Below are positions 44,251 through 53,669 of a stretch of DNA of 64,000 nt, piece by piece; position 1 is the first letter of the stretch, and every line of letters starts with the position of its first letter. Under the pieces are notes generated by a model. It was not told the origin of the DNA and made no database searches. It saw only the letters and a program-made list of their open reading frames with translations. This DNA is from 66-474 sp035606235 (GTDB taxonomy: Bacteria > Pseudomonadota > Gammaproteobacteria > Xanthomonadales > Rhodanobacteraceae): the NCBI GenBank assembly GCA_035606235.1, contig DATNFU010000016.1:12135-76134 (forward strand), written 5' to 3'. The translations under genes were made by a program, and so were the position numbers.

Positions 44251-44882
44251 TGGAGCGCCCCATCCTTTATGTCCTTGCCGGCGTCAACGGCGCGGGCAAG
44301 AGTTCGGTAGGCGGCCATCTTCTGGAACAAGCTGGCTCAACCTGGTTCAACCCCGATGTCTTTGCGCGCGAACTTTTTGCCGAAATCGGATGCGACCAGA
44401 CGGAAGCCAATGCGCTTGCCTGGCAGGAAGGCGTGCGCCGGCTAGACGAAGCGCTGGCCCAAGGGCATAGCTATGCTTTTGAAACCACGCTCGGTGGCCG
44501 CACCATCCCGGCAAAGATTGAACAAGCCAGTCGAACGCACGACGTGCTGATGTGGTTCTGCGGCCTGTCTTCGCCAGAATTGCATATTGCGCGGGTGAAG
44601 GCGCGCGTGGCCGCGGGTGGCCACGACATTCCCGAAGCGAAGATTCGCGAGCGCTACACGCCGGCACTCGAGAATCTGATCAAGCTGATGCAGCACTCGT
44701 CCCATTTGCAGGTGTACGACAACAGCGCCCAAGCCGCACCGGGAAAGCCCATTGCCGATCCCTTGCTCATTTTGGAAATGCGGCTCGGCAAATTGCTCTG
44801 GCCGACAGGCATCAAGTCACTGCGCCAAACACCGGAATGGGCGAAGCCCCTGCTGGAAGCAGCGTTATCGTCGCGTGCTTAA
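44250..44882 (+). CDS. Zeta-toxin-like P-loop kinase
   Basis: 210 residues. Walker A GVNGAGKSS (11-19), NPD (34-36) and AFETTLGG (76-83, with an acidic substrate-side residue E78) match the zeta/PezT fold of UDP-GlcNAc kinases. The segment ARVKARVAAGGHDIPEAKIRERY resembles the basic nucleotide-contact region. Such toxins phosphorylate UDP-GlcNAc and block wall synthesis. Known partners are epsilon or PezA; a Phd-type partner is less usual. Alternative: a non-toxic P-loop kinase. Confidence 0.8.
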   Translation: MERPILYVLAGVNGAGKSSVGGHLLEQAGSTWFNPDVFARELFAEIGCDQTEANALAWQEGVRRLDEALAQGHSYAFETTLGGRTIPAKIEQASRTHDVLMWFCGLSSPELHIARVKARVAAGGHDIPEAKIRERYTPALENLIKLMQHSSHLQVYDNSAQAAPGKPIADPLLILEMRLGKLLWPTGIKSLRQTPEWAKPLLEAALSSRA

Positions 44883-44894
44883 TATCCGAAGCCA

Positions 44895-45389
44895 TCACGG
44901 CACCGGCCGCAAAACCTTCGCTGCGGCGGTTTTGATTGCATCATCCAAAGTGTGCCATTGCTTGCCGATTTGACACTCGTAGACATCCCAAACGCGCTGC
45001 TGGCCGTCTTTTATCATCGTGATTTGACTACTGGGCGCGTCCGGGATTACGGCGGGACACTGTGCCCCGTTCACGTCGCGGGATCGGGCCGAGAGCATGG
45101 CGCGCAAGGCCGATTCGAGTGGCTTGAAGTCTGCTTTTGTGAGGCGACCCGCTTTCACTTCGGCGCCCCCGGTTGGAAACGGATCGTAAACGATTTCAAT
45201 GACGCTTCCGTCTGCACGAATTTGTATAGAGCGGGAAAACACGGGCATCGCGCCCGCTGTGCTGGCCGTCAACAGATCGAACTGCCGGGTCATCGCACCA
45301 CCGCTCCGCGCCGGGGTTCGGGCGACATCCGGTGTTGTGCATCCCGCAAGCATGATCCCGATTAAAACCGCAGCCAGAATGCCTCGCAT
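44895..45389 (-). CDS. Putative lipoprotein of unknown function
   Basis: 164 residues. A short hydrophobic signal MRGILAAVLIGIMLAGCTT has lipobox LAGC (C17); the mature protein has two cysteines (C.PAVIP near 106 and YECQIG near 138). I do not recognise the family. Convergent with the zeta-like kinase (12 bp apart) and on the same strand as the CLC gene. Confidence 0.65.
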   Translation of the reverse strand: MRGILAAVLIGIMLAGCTTPDVARTPARSGGAMTRQFDLLTASTAGAMPVFSRSIQIRADGSVIEIVYDPFPTGGAEVKAGRLTKADFKPLESALRAMLSARSRDVNGAQCPAVIPDAPSSQITMIKDGQQRVWDVYECQIGKQWHTLDDAIKTAAAKVLRPVP

Positions 45390-45489
45390 GCTTTCTCCTT
45401 GGCTTGATGGAATGCAGCGAATCGTGTGTTGTCGAAAGGCTGTGCCGGATTCATTTCACTGCATCACCGGGACCGGTGTAGTCCACCGC

Positions 45490-47289
45490 TCAATTTCCCC
45501 CGCGGAAACTGCGCTCGCGAACCTTTTCCTCATCGTGATAATGCGTGTACGGTTTCAGCAAGTCGTAACGGGTGACCATGCCGAGCAGCGTGCGGCGGTC
45601 GGCATCCACCACCGGAATCCGCTCCAATTTTTCGACGGCCGCGCGGATCGCCACGCTCTGGCAGCTCTCGTCGGGGAACGCCACCACCGGCTCGTTGTGC
45701 ATGGCTTCGGCCAGGGTCTTGGTACCCGACGGGTCGTCCTCGCGCAACCGCAGCAGTTCCTGGCGGGTGATTACGTTGAGCAACGCGCCACCGGAATCCA
45801 GCACCGGGAAGGCGCGGTATTTCTGATCGGCGCCGAAATAACGCTCGGCGGTTTCGCGCAGGGTCAAGTCGCCGCTGATCGTCATCATCTGCGTGCTCAT
45901 CACATCTTTCACCGGTGTCAGTTCCAGCCGGTTGACCGAGTACTCGCGGAAAATCGAAAACCCGCGTCGCGCGACCTTCTCGGTGAGTATCGAGCGCTTC
46001 ATCAGGAACACGCTGACGGCATATGCAGTGATGCAGGCGATCAGCAACGCCGGCAGCGCGCTGGCGTTGCGAGTGAGCTCCAGCGCGAACAGGATCGCGG
46101 TGAATGGCATGCGCATCATGCCGGCCAGGATCGCGCACATCCCCAGCAGCGGCCACAGCAGCGGAGCGTTGCCGGGGAAAATCATCGCCTCCAGCCCGCC
46201 CAGCCCCGCGCCCAGCGCCAACAGCGGTGCCAGCACGCCGCCGGAGGTGCCCGAACCCAGGTAGACGATCCACATCAGCGATTTGACGACCATGAAAACC
46301 AGGATCGCGATGCCGACCAGACGTCCGGTCAGCAACTTGTCGATGACGTCGTAACCCACACCCAGCGCCTGCGGCTCGAACACACCGCCGATGCCTACCG
46401 CGAGCGCGCCGAGCGCCGGCCACCACATCCAGTGGATCGGCAGTTTGTGGAAACTGTCCTCGGCGAAATACACCGCCGAAGTGATCGCGGTGGCGAACAC
46501 TCCGGCGAACAGGCCACACACCGCGGCAAATCCGAGCACCAGCGGATGAATCTGGAACTGCACGTGCAGCGGGAACAACGGCCCCGGCCCGATCAGATAT
46601 GGCCGTAACGCGTCCGCGACGAAACACGCGATGGCCACGGGAATGGTGCTGCGCGGACGCCATTCGAACAACAGCAGTTCGACCGCAACCAACGTTGCCG
46701 CGATCGGCGTGGCGAAAGTCGCCGCCATGCCCGCGCACGCACCCGCCACCAGCAGCACGCGCCGTTCCATCGACGTGAGATAGAACGCCTGCCCGACCAG
46801 CGAGCCGATCGCGCCGCCGGTCATGATGATCGGGCCTTCCGCGCCAAACGGGCCGCCGGTGCCGATCGCGATCGCCGCGGAGATCGGCTTCAGGATCGCA
46901 ACCTTGAACATCATCCTGCTTTGCCGGAACAGGATTGCTTCGAGCGCTTCGGGGATGCCGTGGCCGCGGATACGATCGGTGCCATAGCGCGCCATAAGGC
47001 CGATCAGCAGACCACCGATGATCGGCGCGGCGATGATCACCCACAGGGGCGCGTGCAATGACGCGGGCGAGACAAAGGCGAACGACCACTGGCCGGCAAA
47101 GGCGATGTGCGTCACCAGCCCGATTGCGCGATACAGCAACCAGGCCACGACGGCCGCCGCCGCGCCGATGAAGATCGCGATGAAGGACAACTTGAGGATG
47201 CTGACGCTGGGACGAAAGTCGCTCTCGGTAAGGGTGCCGATCTTCCACTGCTCGTAGCGGCGACGGAAGAAAAGGGCGAGGGCTGACAT
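45490..47289 (-). CDS. CLC-family chloride channel/transporter with CBS domains
   Basis: 599 residues: CLC core of ~18 helices (~30-430) then two CBS domains (~455-590). Signature loops are GHGIPE (where E. coli ClcA has GSGIPE), GGPFGAEGP with the gating glutamate, and GTSGGVLAPLL. The retained Glu suggests a proton-coupled antiporter. CBS domains may bind adenosine nucleotides to regulate it. The ATG at 47289 gives the normal N-terminus. Divergent from acnA. Confidence 0.92.
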   Translation of the reverse strand: MSALALFFRRRYEQWKIGTLTESDFRPSVSILKLSFIAIFIGAAAAVVAWLLYRAIGLVTHIAFAGQWSFAFVSPASLHAPLWVIIAAPIIGGLLIGLMARYGTDRIRGHGIPEALEAILFRQSRMMFKVAILKPISAAIAIGTGGPFGAEGPIIMTGGAIGSLVGQAFYLTSMERRVLLVAGACAGMAATFATPIAATLVAVELLLFEWRPRSTIPVAIACFVADALRPYLIGPGPLFPLHVQFQIHPLVLGFAAVCGLFAGVFATAITSAVYFAEDSFHKLPIHWMWWPALGALAVGIGGVFEPQALGVGYDVIDKLLTGRLVGIAILVFMVVKSLMWIVYLGSGTSGGVLAPLLALGAGLGGLEAMIFPGNAPLLWPLLGMCAILAGMMRMPFTAILFALELTRNASALPALLIACITAYAVSVFLMKRSILTEKVARRGFSIFREYSVNRLELTPVKDVMSTQMMTISGDLTLRETAERYFGADQKYRAFPVLDSGGALLNVITRQELLRLREDDPSGTKTLAEAMHNEPVVAFPDESCQSVAIRAAVEKLERIPVVDADRRTLLGMVTRYDLLKPYTHYHDEEKVRERSFRGGN

Positions 47290-47473
47290 GCATCTCAATG
47301 TAGCGAGCGCCGGAGCGAAACGCCAACGCCGCGCCTTGAGCGCCATTGCAGGTAGCGTGAAACGGGTCTCAACTCGCGTGAAAAGAGGGTTTGCGCGATA
47401 ATTGCTGGCTGACTTTTCCAGCTTTCGAGGGATGGCCATCCTTCGAAGCATCGCCGCGACCAGGAGAATACGC

Positions 47474-50221
47474 GTGAAAGACACATTCGGCGTCCGCGAC
47501 ACCCTCAACGTCGGCGGCAGGAGCTACCGGATCGCCAGCCTCGCCAGGCTGGGACAGCGGTTCGATCTGTCGCGACTGCCCTACTCGATGAAGGTGCTGC
47601 TGGAATGCCTGCTGCGTCAGGAAGACGGCGTGGACGTCACCCGCGCGCAGATCGAGGCAGTGGCGAACTGGGATCCGAAAGCCGAGCCCGATACCGAAAT
47701 CTCGTTCCTGCCCGCGCGCGTGGTGTTGCAGGATTTCACCGGCGTTCCGTGCGTGGTGGATCTGGCCGCGATGCGCGACGCGATGGTTGCGCTTGGCGGC
47801 GATCCGAAAAAGATCAATCCACTCTCGCCGGTGGAACTGGTGATCGACCATTCCGTGCAGGTGGACGTTTACGGCGAGGCCGACGCACTGGACGAGAACG
47901 CGCGCATCGAATTCGAACGCAATCACGAGCGTTACGCATTCCTGCGCTGGGGCCAGAAGGCGTTCGACGATTTCAAGGTGGTGCCGCCTTCGACCGGCAT
48001 CGTGCATCAGGTGAATCTGGAATACCTCTCGCGGGTGGTGATGACGCGCGAACTCGATGGCGGCACCTGGGCGTTCCCCGACACTTTGTTCGGCACCGAC
48101 TCCCACACCACGATGGTGAACGGTCTCGGCGTGCTCGGTTGGGGCGTCGGCGGCATCGAGGCGGAAGCGGCGATGCTCGGCCAGCCTTCCTCGATGCTGG
48201 TTCCGCAGGTGGTCGGTGTCCGCCTCACCGGCAAACTGCCGGAAGGCGGGACCGCCACCGACCTGGTGCTGACCGTCACCCAGATGCTGCGCAAGCATGG
48301 CGTGGTGGGCAAATTCGTGGAGTTCTTCGGACCCGGCCTGCAACACCTGCCGGTGGCAGACCGGGCCACGCTCGGCAATATGTCGCCCGAATACGGCGCG
48401 ACCTGTGCGATCAGCCCGATCGATCAGGAATCGATCAATTACCTGCGCTTGTCCGGACGCGATCCTCGCCATATCGAACTGATCGAGGCTTATGCCAAGG
48501 CGCAAGGCTTGTGGCATGACGAGAATTCCGCGCAAGCCCAGTTCAGCTCCGTGCTGGAACTTGACCTTGCCAGCATCAAACCCTCGCTGGCCGGCCCCAA
48601 GCGCCCGCAGGACCGCGTGCTGTTGACCGACATGCGCGCCAGCTACCGCAATGCCATGGAAGCCCTTGGCGGTACCAGAAAGGCCACCGGCAACGGCGCA
48701 ATGGAACGCTTCCTCGATGAAGGCGGCAGTACCGCGGTCGGTCGTGAAGCCAGCCAGCTCGAAACCTCGCCCGATGCCTGCTCCGAAGGCGTGCACTGCA
48801 CGCTCGAGGATGGCTCCGTGGTGATCGCAGCCATCACCTCGTGCACCAATACGTCCAACCCCGCCGTGATGATCGGCGCCGGCCTGCTGGCCCGCAAGGC
48901 AGCCCAGCGCGGCTTGCAGGCCAAGCCGTGGGTGAAAACTTCGCTGGCGCCCGGATCGAAAGTGGTCACCGATTACTTCGAGAAAACCGGTTTGACGCAG
49001 GATCTGCAAAAGCTCGGCTTCTACCTGGTCGGTTACGGCTGCACCACCTGCATCGGCAATTCCGGGCCGCTGCCCGAGGACATCAGCAAAAAAATCGGCG
49101 AAGACGATCTCGCCGTGGCCGCGGTGCTATCGGGCAACCGCAACTTCGAAGGCCGCATCCATTCCGAGGTGAAGATGAACTATCTCGCCTCACCGCCATT
49201 GGTGGTTGCGTTCGCGATCGCCGGCACCATCGACATCGACATGTCCAGAGAGCCGCTCGGCAAGGGCAGCGACGGCAAGGACGTCTACTTGAAAGACATC
49301 TGGCCGACCAACAAGGAAATCGCCGACCTCGTGACCAGCTCCGTCACGGCCGAGATGTTTGAAAATACCTACGCCAACGTATTCAAGGGCAGCAAAGCCT
49401 GGAACATGGTCGCGGTACCGGAAGGCAATCAGTACGCATGGGACGAGGCTTCCACCTACATCAAGAATCCGCCGTACTTCGAAGGCATGCCGCGCGAACC
49501 GCAACCGACTTCCGACATCTCCGGCGCACGTTGCCTGGCATTGTTCGGCGATTCCATCACCACCGACCACATCTCGCCGGCCGGCGCCATCAAGAAGGAT
49601 TCGCCGGCAGGCAAATACCTGATGGCGCGCGGGGTGGAGCCGAAGGATTTCAACTCCTACGGCTCCCGGCGCGGCAACGATGACGTGATGGTGCGCGGCA
49701 CGTTTGCCAACATCCGCATCAAGAACAGGATGCTCGAAAATGTCGAGGGCGGCTTTACCGCATACGCGCCCACGGCCACGCAGATGCCGATCTACGATGC
49801 GGCAATGAAATACAAGCAGGATGGCACGCCGCTGCTGGTGATTGCCGGCAAGGAATACGGCACTGGCTCCTCGCGCGACTGGGCGGCAAAAGGCACGCTG
49901 CTGCTGGGCGTGAAAGCCGTGATCGCCGAAAGCTTCGAGCGCATCCATCGCTCGAATCTCGTCGGCATGGGCGTGCTGCCGCTGATGTTCATGGAGGGTG
50001 AGAGCGCGCAGACTTTGGGTCTGACCGGCAAGGAAGTTTTCTCGATCAGCGGGCTGGATAGCGGCAACGCGCGCGTGGCGCAGGTCACCGCCAAGGACGG
50101 CGGCGGCGAAAAAACCTTCAAGGTCCACGTGATGCTGCTGACGCCGAAGGAACGCGAGTTCTACCGGCATGGCGGCATCCTGCAGTACGTGCTGCGCGAT
50201 CTGGCCCGCAAAGCGGCGTAA
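47474..50221 (+). CDS. acnA: Aconitate hydratase A
   Basis: 915-residue TCA-cycle enzyme of the AcnA/IRP1 type. The [4Fe-4S] ligands are in SCTNTSNP (first Cys) and YGCTTCIGNSG (two Cys). The GTG at 47474 is preceded by AGGAG seven bases upstream and gives the typical KDTFGVRDTL start; longer frames begin in sequence with no AcnA character. IRP1-like length suggests possible mRNA binding when the cluster is lost. Followed by an ATTCCGG hairpin. Confidence 0.97.
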   Translation: MKDTFGVRDTLNVGGRSYRIASLARLGQRFDLSRLPYSMKVLLECLLRQEDGVDVTRAQIEAVANWDPKAEPDTEISFLPARVVLQDFTGVPCVVDLAAMRDAMVALGGDPKKINPLSPVELVIDHSVQVDVYGEADALDENARIEFERNHERYAFLRWGQKAFDDFKVVPPSTGIVHQVNLEYLSRVVMTRELDGGTWAFPDTLFGTDSHTTMVNGLGVLGWGVGGIEAEAAMLGQPSSMLVPQVVGVRLTGKLPEGGTATDLVLTVTQMLRKHGVVGKFVEFFGPGLQHLPVADRATLGNMSPEYGATCAISPIDQESINYLRLSGRDPRHIELIEAYAKAQGLWHDENSAQAQFSSVLELDLASIKPSLAGPKRPQDRVLLTDMRASYRNAMEALGGTRKATGNGAMERFLDEGGSTAVGREASQLETSPDACSEGVHCTLEDGSVVIAAITSCTNTSNPAVMIGAGLLARKAAQRGLQAKPWVKTSLAPGSKVVTDYFEKTGLTQDLQKLGFYLVGYGCTTCIGNSGPLPEDISKKIGEDDLAVAAVLSGNRNFEGRIHSEVKMNYLASPPLVVAFAIAGTIDIDMSREPLGKGSDGKDVYLKDIWPTNKEIADLVTSSVTAEMFENTYANVFKGSKAWNMVAVPEGNQYAWDEASTYIKNPPYFEGMPREPQPTSDISGARCLALFGDSITTDHISPAGAIKKDSPAGKYLMARGVEPKDFNSYGSRRGNDDVMVRGTFANIRIKNRMLENVEGGFTAYAPTATQMPIYDAAMKYKQDGTPLLVIAGKEYGTGSSRDWAAKGTLLLGVKAVIAESFERIHRSNLVGMGVLPLMFMEGESAQTLGLTGKEVFSISGLDSGNARVAQVTAKDGGGEKTFKVHVMLLTPKEREFYRHGGILQYVLRDLARKAA

Positions 50222-50251
50222 TTGCGTCTCACGCGCAAGCCCGTTGCCGAC

Positions 50252-50281
50252 ATTCCGGATGCCGCGCGCGGCGTCCGGAAT
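50252..50281. terminator. 15-bp ATTCCGG hairpin after acnA
   Basis: ATTCCGGATGCCGCG (50252-50266) against CGCGGCGTCCGGAAT (50267-50281), one G-T mismatch, no loop spacer. Located 30 bp past the acnA stop; probably a terminator and a fourth member of the ATTCCGG family. Confidence 0.6.
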
Positions 50282-50337
50282 TCGGTGCAGACCGGAACCC
50301 GCATGCGTTGCGCGCGGGATTGCAACGACGCATCGCG

Positions 50338-50808
50338 TCAGGGTGCGCGGCTCGACCAGGTTGCGGAATAGCAGCGCCAATGACTGCCTTCGCGCCGCCA
50401 CGCCGTGCTCATCGCATACACATTCGCCTGATCCGGCAACAGGCTGTCGGGCTTGCCTCCGGTGAGCGTCAGGCTGAAATTGGCGATCAGGCGCTGGCCT
50501 TGCGATTCGATCGAAATGGGTCCGATCAGCACGCCCGTACTGTCCTGCCGCAGCGCGCGCAATGCCAGCAACTGATGCAAGCCGCGCCGGTCCAGATCGC
50601 CGTCGTTGCCGATGAAGTCCTTGCTGACCTGCGCCAGCACGCCGTCCGGGTCGTTGCCGCGCGCGGCATCTGCCGCGCTTGCGATCGCCTGCCGCACCTG
50701 CTGCTCATCCGGCGTGCGGTGGCAGCCGGAGATCAACGACAGCAACAGCAGCACACATGCGAGCACGGCAGCACCACGGGCGCGATGCACACCTTCGAAT
50801 CGCCGCAT
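50338..50808 (-). CDS. Small putative lipoprotein
   Basis: 156 residues. Basic N-terminus, hydrophobic core AAVLACVLLLLSLISGC with lipobox ISGC, then helical segment and beta-rich C-terminus (GVLIGPISIESQGQRLIANFSLTLTGG). I do not recognise a named family; the layout is like small NTF2-fold lipoproteins. GAGGGG precedes the ATG at 50808. Divergent from the acyl-CoA ligase gene. An alternative start 18 codons upstream would bury the signal. Confidence 0.65.
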   Translation of the reverse strand: MRRFEGVHRARGAAVLACVLLLLSLISGCHRTPDEQQVRQAIASAADAARGNDPDGVLAQVSKDFIGNDGDLDRRGLHQLLALRALRQDSTGVLIGPISIESQGQRLIANFSLTLTGGKPDSLLPDQANVYAMSTAWRREGSHWRCYSATWSSRAP

Positions 50809-50912
50809 ATGACGCCCCTCCCCGTGCTCGCTGCATTGCAGCTTGCCATTTTTCCTGCGCATGCTCCAATCGCGCGGATCAGCACCGCAGGCGCAATGCG
50901 CCGGGGAACCCG

Positions 50913-52613
50913 ATGAGCATCAGCAGCGAACGTCCGTGGCTCGCCAGTTACCCGCCGGGTATCCCCGAAGAGATCAACGCGCAAGTCTATCCCTCGCTGG
51001 TGGCAATGTTCGAGGAAACCTGCGCGCGCTTTCCGCAGCGCCCGGCGTATTCGAGCTTCGGCACCTCCATGAGCTACGCCGAACTGGACAAACTGAGCGC
51101 GCGCTTCGCGGCGTGGCTGTGCGGCGAACTGAAGCTCGGCAAGGGCGATCGCGTCGCAATCATGATGCCGAACCTCTTGCAGTATCCGGTTGCGCTCTTC
51201 GGCACGCTGCGCGCCGGCTGCACGGTGGTCAACGTCAATCCGCTCTACACCGCGCGTGAACTGGAACACCAACTGCACGATTCGGGCGCGAAGGCGATCG
51301 TTGTGCTGGAGAATTTCGCCGCCACCCTCGCCGCCGTGCGCCAGCAGACGCCGGTCGAAACCGTGGTGGTCACTTCGATCGGGGATCTGCTCGGCTTTCC
51401 GAAGGGCCCGCTGATGAGCCTGGCGGTAAAGCACCTGAAGAAGATGGTGCCGCACTGGGACATTCCCGATCATCTGTGCTTCAACGACGTGCTGAAGCGC
51501 GGCGCCGCGTTGCCGGCGCCAAAAATCGCGCTCGACCACGACGATCTCGCGTTCCTGCAATACACCGGCGGTACCACCGGCGTGGCCAAGGGCGCGATGC
51601 TGAGCCACGGCAACCTGGTGGCGAACACGCTGCAACTCGCGGCGTGGGTCGGTGATCTGTTCACCCAGGGCGAAGAAAAGATCATCACGGCGTTACCGCT
51701 GTATCACATCTTCTCGCTGACGGTGAACGCACTGTTCATGATGCACTTCGGTGGCGAGAACATCCTGATCGTCAACCCCCGCGACATTCCGGCATTCGTC
51801 AAGGTGTTGAAGAAGAATCGCTGGAGCGCGATCAGCGGCGTCAACACGTTGTTCAATGCGCTGACGCACTGCCCGGATCTTTCGCACGCGGATTTCGCCC
51901 ACGCCAAGTTCGCGCTGGCCGGCGGCATGGCCGTGCAGCGCGCGGTGGCGGAGCGCTGGAAGCAGCTCGCCGGCATCCCGCTGATCGAGGGTTACGGCCT
52001 CACCGAGACCTCGCCGGTCGCGACCGCCAATCCGCTCGACCTCAAGGAGTACTCCGGCTCCATCGGCATGCCGCTGCCTTCCACCGATCTGAAATTGATC
52101 GACGACGCGGGCAACGAAGTCGCGCGCGGCGAAAGCGGGGAACTGTGCGTGCGCGGCCCGCAGGTGATGAAGGGTTACTGGAACCGTGCGGATGAAACCG
52201 CCAAGGTGCTGGACGCCGAAGGCTGGCTGCGCACCGGCGACATCGCGCGCATGGACGAGCGCGGCTTCTTCTATATCGTCGATCGCAAGAAGGACATGAT
52301 CCTGGTGTCCGGCTTCAACGTGTACCCGAATGAAATCGAGGATGTCGTCGCGCGCCATCCTGGCGTGCTGGAAGTCGCCGCGATCGGCGTGCCGGACGAA
52401 CACTCCGGCGAAGTCGTCAAGCTGTTCGTGGTGAAGAAGGATCCGGCGCTGACCGAAGCCGCGTTGAAACAGTACTGCCACGACGAGCTGACCGGCTACA
52501 AGCGGCCGAAGTACATCGAATTCCGCGATTCGCTCCCGAAGAGCAATGTGGGCAAGATATTGCGCCGCACATTGCGGGACGAGGAGAAAGCGCATGCCCA
52601 AGCTGGAGCTTGA
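50913..52613 (+). CDS. fadD: Long-chain-fatty-acid-CoA ligase (FadD-like)
   Basis: 566-residue AMP-forming ligase activating fatty acids with CoA. YTGGTTGVAKGAMLSH nucleotide loop, GYGLTETSP, GWLRTGD and a C-terminal KSNVGKILRR catalytic-lysine segment. Complements the beta-oxidation genes at 13-16.7 kb. Ends 20 bp into the cupin gene, so the two are coupled. No PsrA-like box is visible upstream. Chain-length specificity is inferred. Confidence 0.92.
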   Translation: MSISSERPWLASYPPGIPEEINAQVYPSLVAMFEETCARFPQRPAYSSFGTSMSYAELDKLSARFAAWLCGELKLGKGDRVAIMMPNLLQYPVALFGTLRAGCTVVNVNPLYTARELEHQLHDSGAKAIVVLENFAATLAAVRQQTPVETVVVTSIGDLLGFPKGPLMSLAVKHLKKMVPHWDIPDHLCFNDVLKRGAALPAPKIALDHDDLAFLQYTGGTTGVAKGAMLSHGNLVANTLQLAAWVGDLFTQGEEKIITALPLYHIFSLTVNALFMMHFGGENILIVNPRDIPAFVKVLKKNRWSAISGVNTLFNALTHCPDLSHADFAHAKFALAGGMAVQRAVAERWKQLAGIPLIEGYGLTETSPVATANPLDLKEYSGSIGMPLPSTDLKLIDDAGNEVARGESGELCVRGPQVMKGYWNRADETAKVLDAEGWLRTGDIARMDERGFFYIVDRKKDMILVSGFNVYPNEIEDVVARHPGVLEVAAIGVPDEHSGEVVKLFVVKKDPALTEAALKQYCHDELTGYKRPKYIEFRDSLPKSNVGKILRRTLRDEEKAHAQAGA

Positions 52614-53055
52614 GTCGATCCGCCGTCGCCTCGGCACGACCTATCCCGCGCCTTTCGATCAGCCCTGCCTTGCCCGTGCGCGGCGCGCGCTGGGTGATGC
52701 CGGCGGGCTCGGCGACTTTGGCGTGAATCTTCTGGATCTGCCGCCCGGCGCCTGGTCCAGCCAACGCCATTGGCATTCGGCCGAGGACGAATTCGTGTGG
52801 GTATTATCCGGCGAAGTCGTGCTGGTGGAAGATGCCGGCGAAACGCTGCTGCGTGCCGGCGATTGCGCGGCATTCCAGAAGGGCTCGGCGAATGGCCATC
52901 ATCTGATCAATCGTTCGAGTGCTTCCGCGACCTGCCTGGAAGTGGGCACGCGCAGCAGCGACGACGTGTGCACCTACTCCGACATCGATATGCGGATTGA
53001 CAGCAAGATCGGACATTACACACGCAAGGACGGGGAGCGGTATCCGGACAGGTAA
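52594..53055 (+). CDS. Cupin-domain protein
   Basis: 153 residues with a single cupin barrel: SQRHWHSAEDEFVWVLSGEVVLV (HxH..E) and a second half NGHHLINRSSAS. Residues are consistent with a metal site. Function unknown; it overlaps the FadD-like ligase start region and is preceded by GAGGAG. A sugar- or keto-acid related role is only speculation. Confidence 0.75.
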   Translation: MPKLELESIRRRLGTTYPAPFDQPCLARARRALGDAGGLGDFGVNLLDLPPGAWSSQRHWHSAEDEFVWVLSGEVVLVEDAGETLLRAGDCAAFQKGSANGHHLINRSSASATCLEVGTRSSDDVCTYSDIDMRIDSKIGHYTRKDGERYPDR

Positions 53056-53140
53056 TTGGGCGCAATGGGCCAAGTCTTGCATCGACGTTCCGCGATGGCT
53101 CCCGCCACTCGGGGACTGCAACGGGACGACCCACGCGGCA

Positions 53141-53152
53141 ATGATTAATCAT
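53141..53152. other. 12-bp palindrome ATGATTAATCAT
   Basis: Perfect self-complementary site, with GC/GC outside, in the 166-bp gap between the convergent cupin and PilZ genes. Purpose unknown; may be chance or a stem. Confidence 0.3.
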
Positions 53153-53221
53153 GGCAAAGCTTATTGCGGCGCATTTTGCCGGCTGTGCAATATGACTCCC
53201 CACGGTCATGCCAGCTGCCGC

Positions 53222-53602
53222 TTAGTGGTCGCTCCACGGCTCCAGCGCATCCGCATAGCCGCCCAGCAGTTCCCATAGCGGCGTCTGCTTGTCTTCGGGA
53301 ATACGCTCGAACGCAAAGCCGATCCGATCCCCGGACACGCGTGCGACGCGCGCCTCCAGATGGATGTTGAGATTTTCATTGAAGAGCATGTCCAGCACCC
53401 AGAGGTCGCCTGGCTCCCCTTTCCAGTTACCCGGCCGGGCCAGTAGCGCGCCGGTGGCGGAAATGTCTTCCAACTCGGTCGCCCAGACGTCACCGCGGCG
53501 GCTCAGCAGCACTGCTATCTGGCTTTTCATGCGCGCGTGGCGCAAGCCTGCCGCATCCATCTGCGTCTTGTCGTGCGTCTCATCTTCAGCCATCACGTCC
53601 AT
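53222..53602 (-). CDS. PilZ-domain protein
   Basis: 126 residues: RHARMKSQIAVLLSRRGDVWATELEDISATGALLARPG matches the PilZ RxxxR...D(x)SxxG pattern for cyclic-di-GMP, although the first motif is degenerate (RHARMK). The last 50 residues complete a small beta-barrel. Possibly c-di-GMP responsive, linked to motility or polysaccharide. Same strand as dinB. Confidence 0.72.
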   Translation of the reverse strand: MDVMAEDETHDKTQMDAAGLRHARMKSQIAVLLSRRGDVWATELEDISATGALLARPGNWKGEPGDLWVLDMLFNENLNIHLEARVARVSGDRIGFAFERIPEDKQTPLWELLGGYADALEPWSDH

Positions 53603-53669
53603 GGGTCCTCTGTGCGCACTATTACGTATTGACAGCAGATATTCCTGCCTGCACTACTCGCAAGGACGG

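Noticed and set aside
47369..49009. Long open frame antisense to acnA
   Set aside because: Shadow of a clear aconitase; no start signal or domain.
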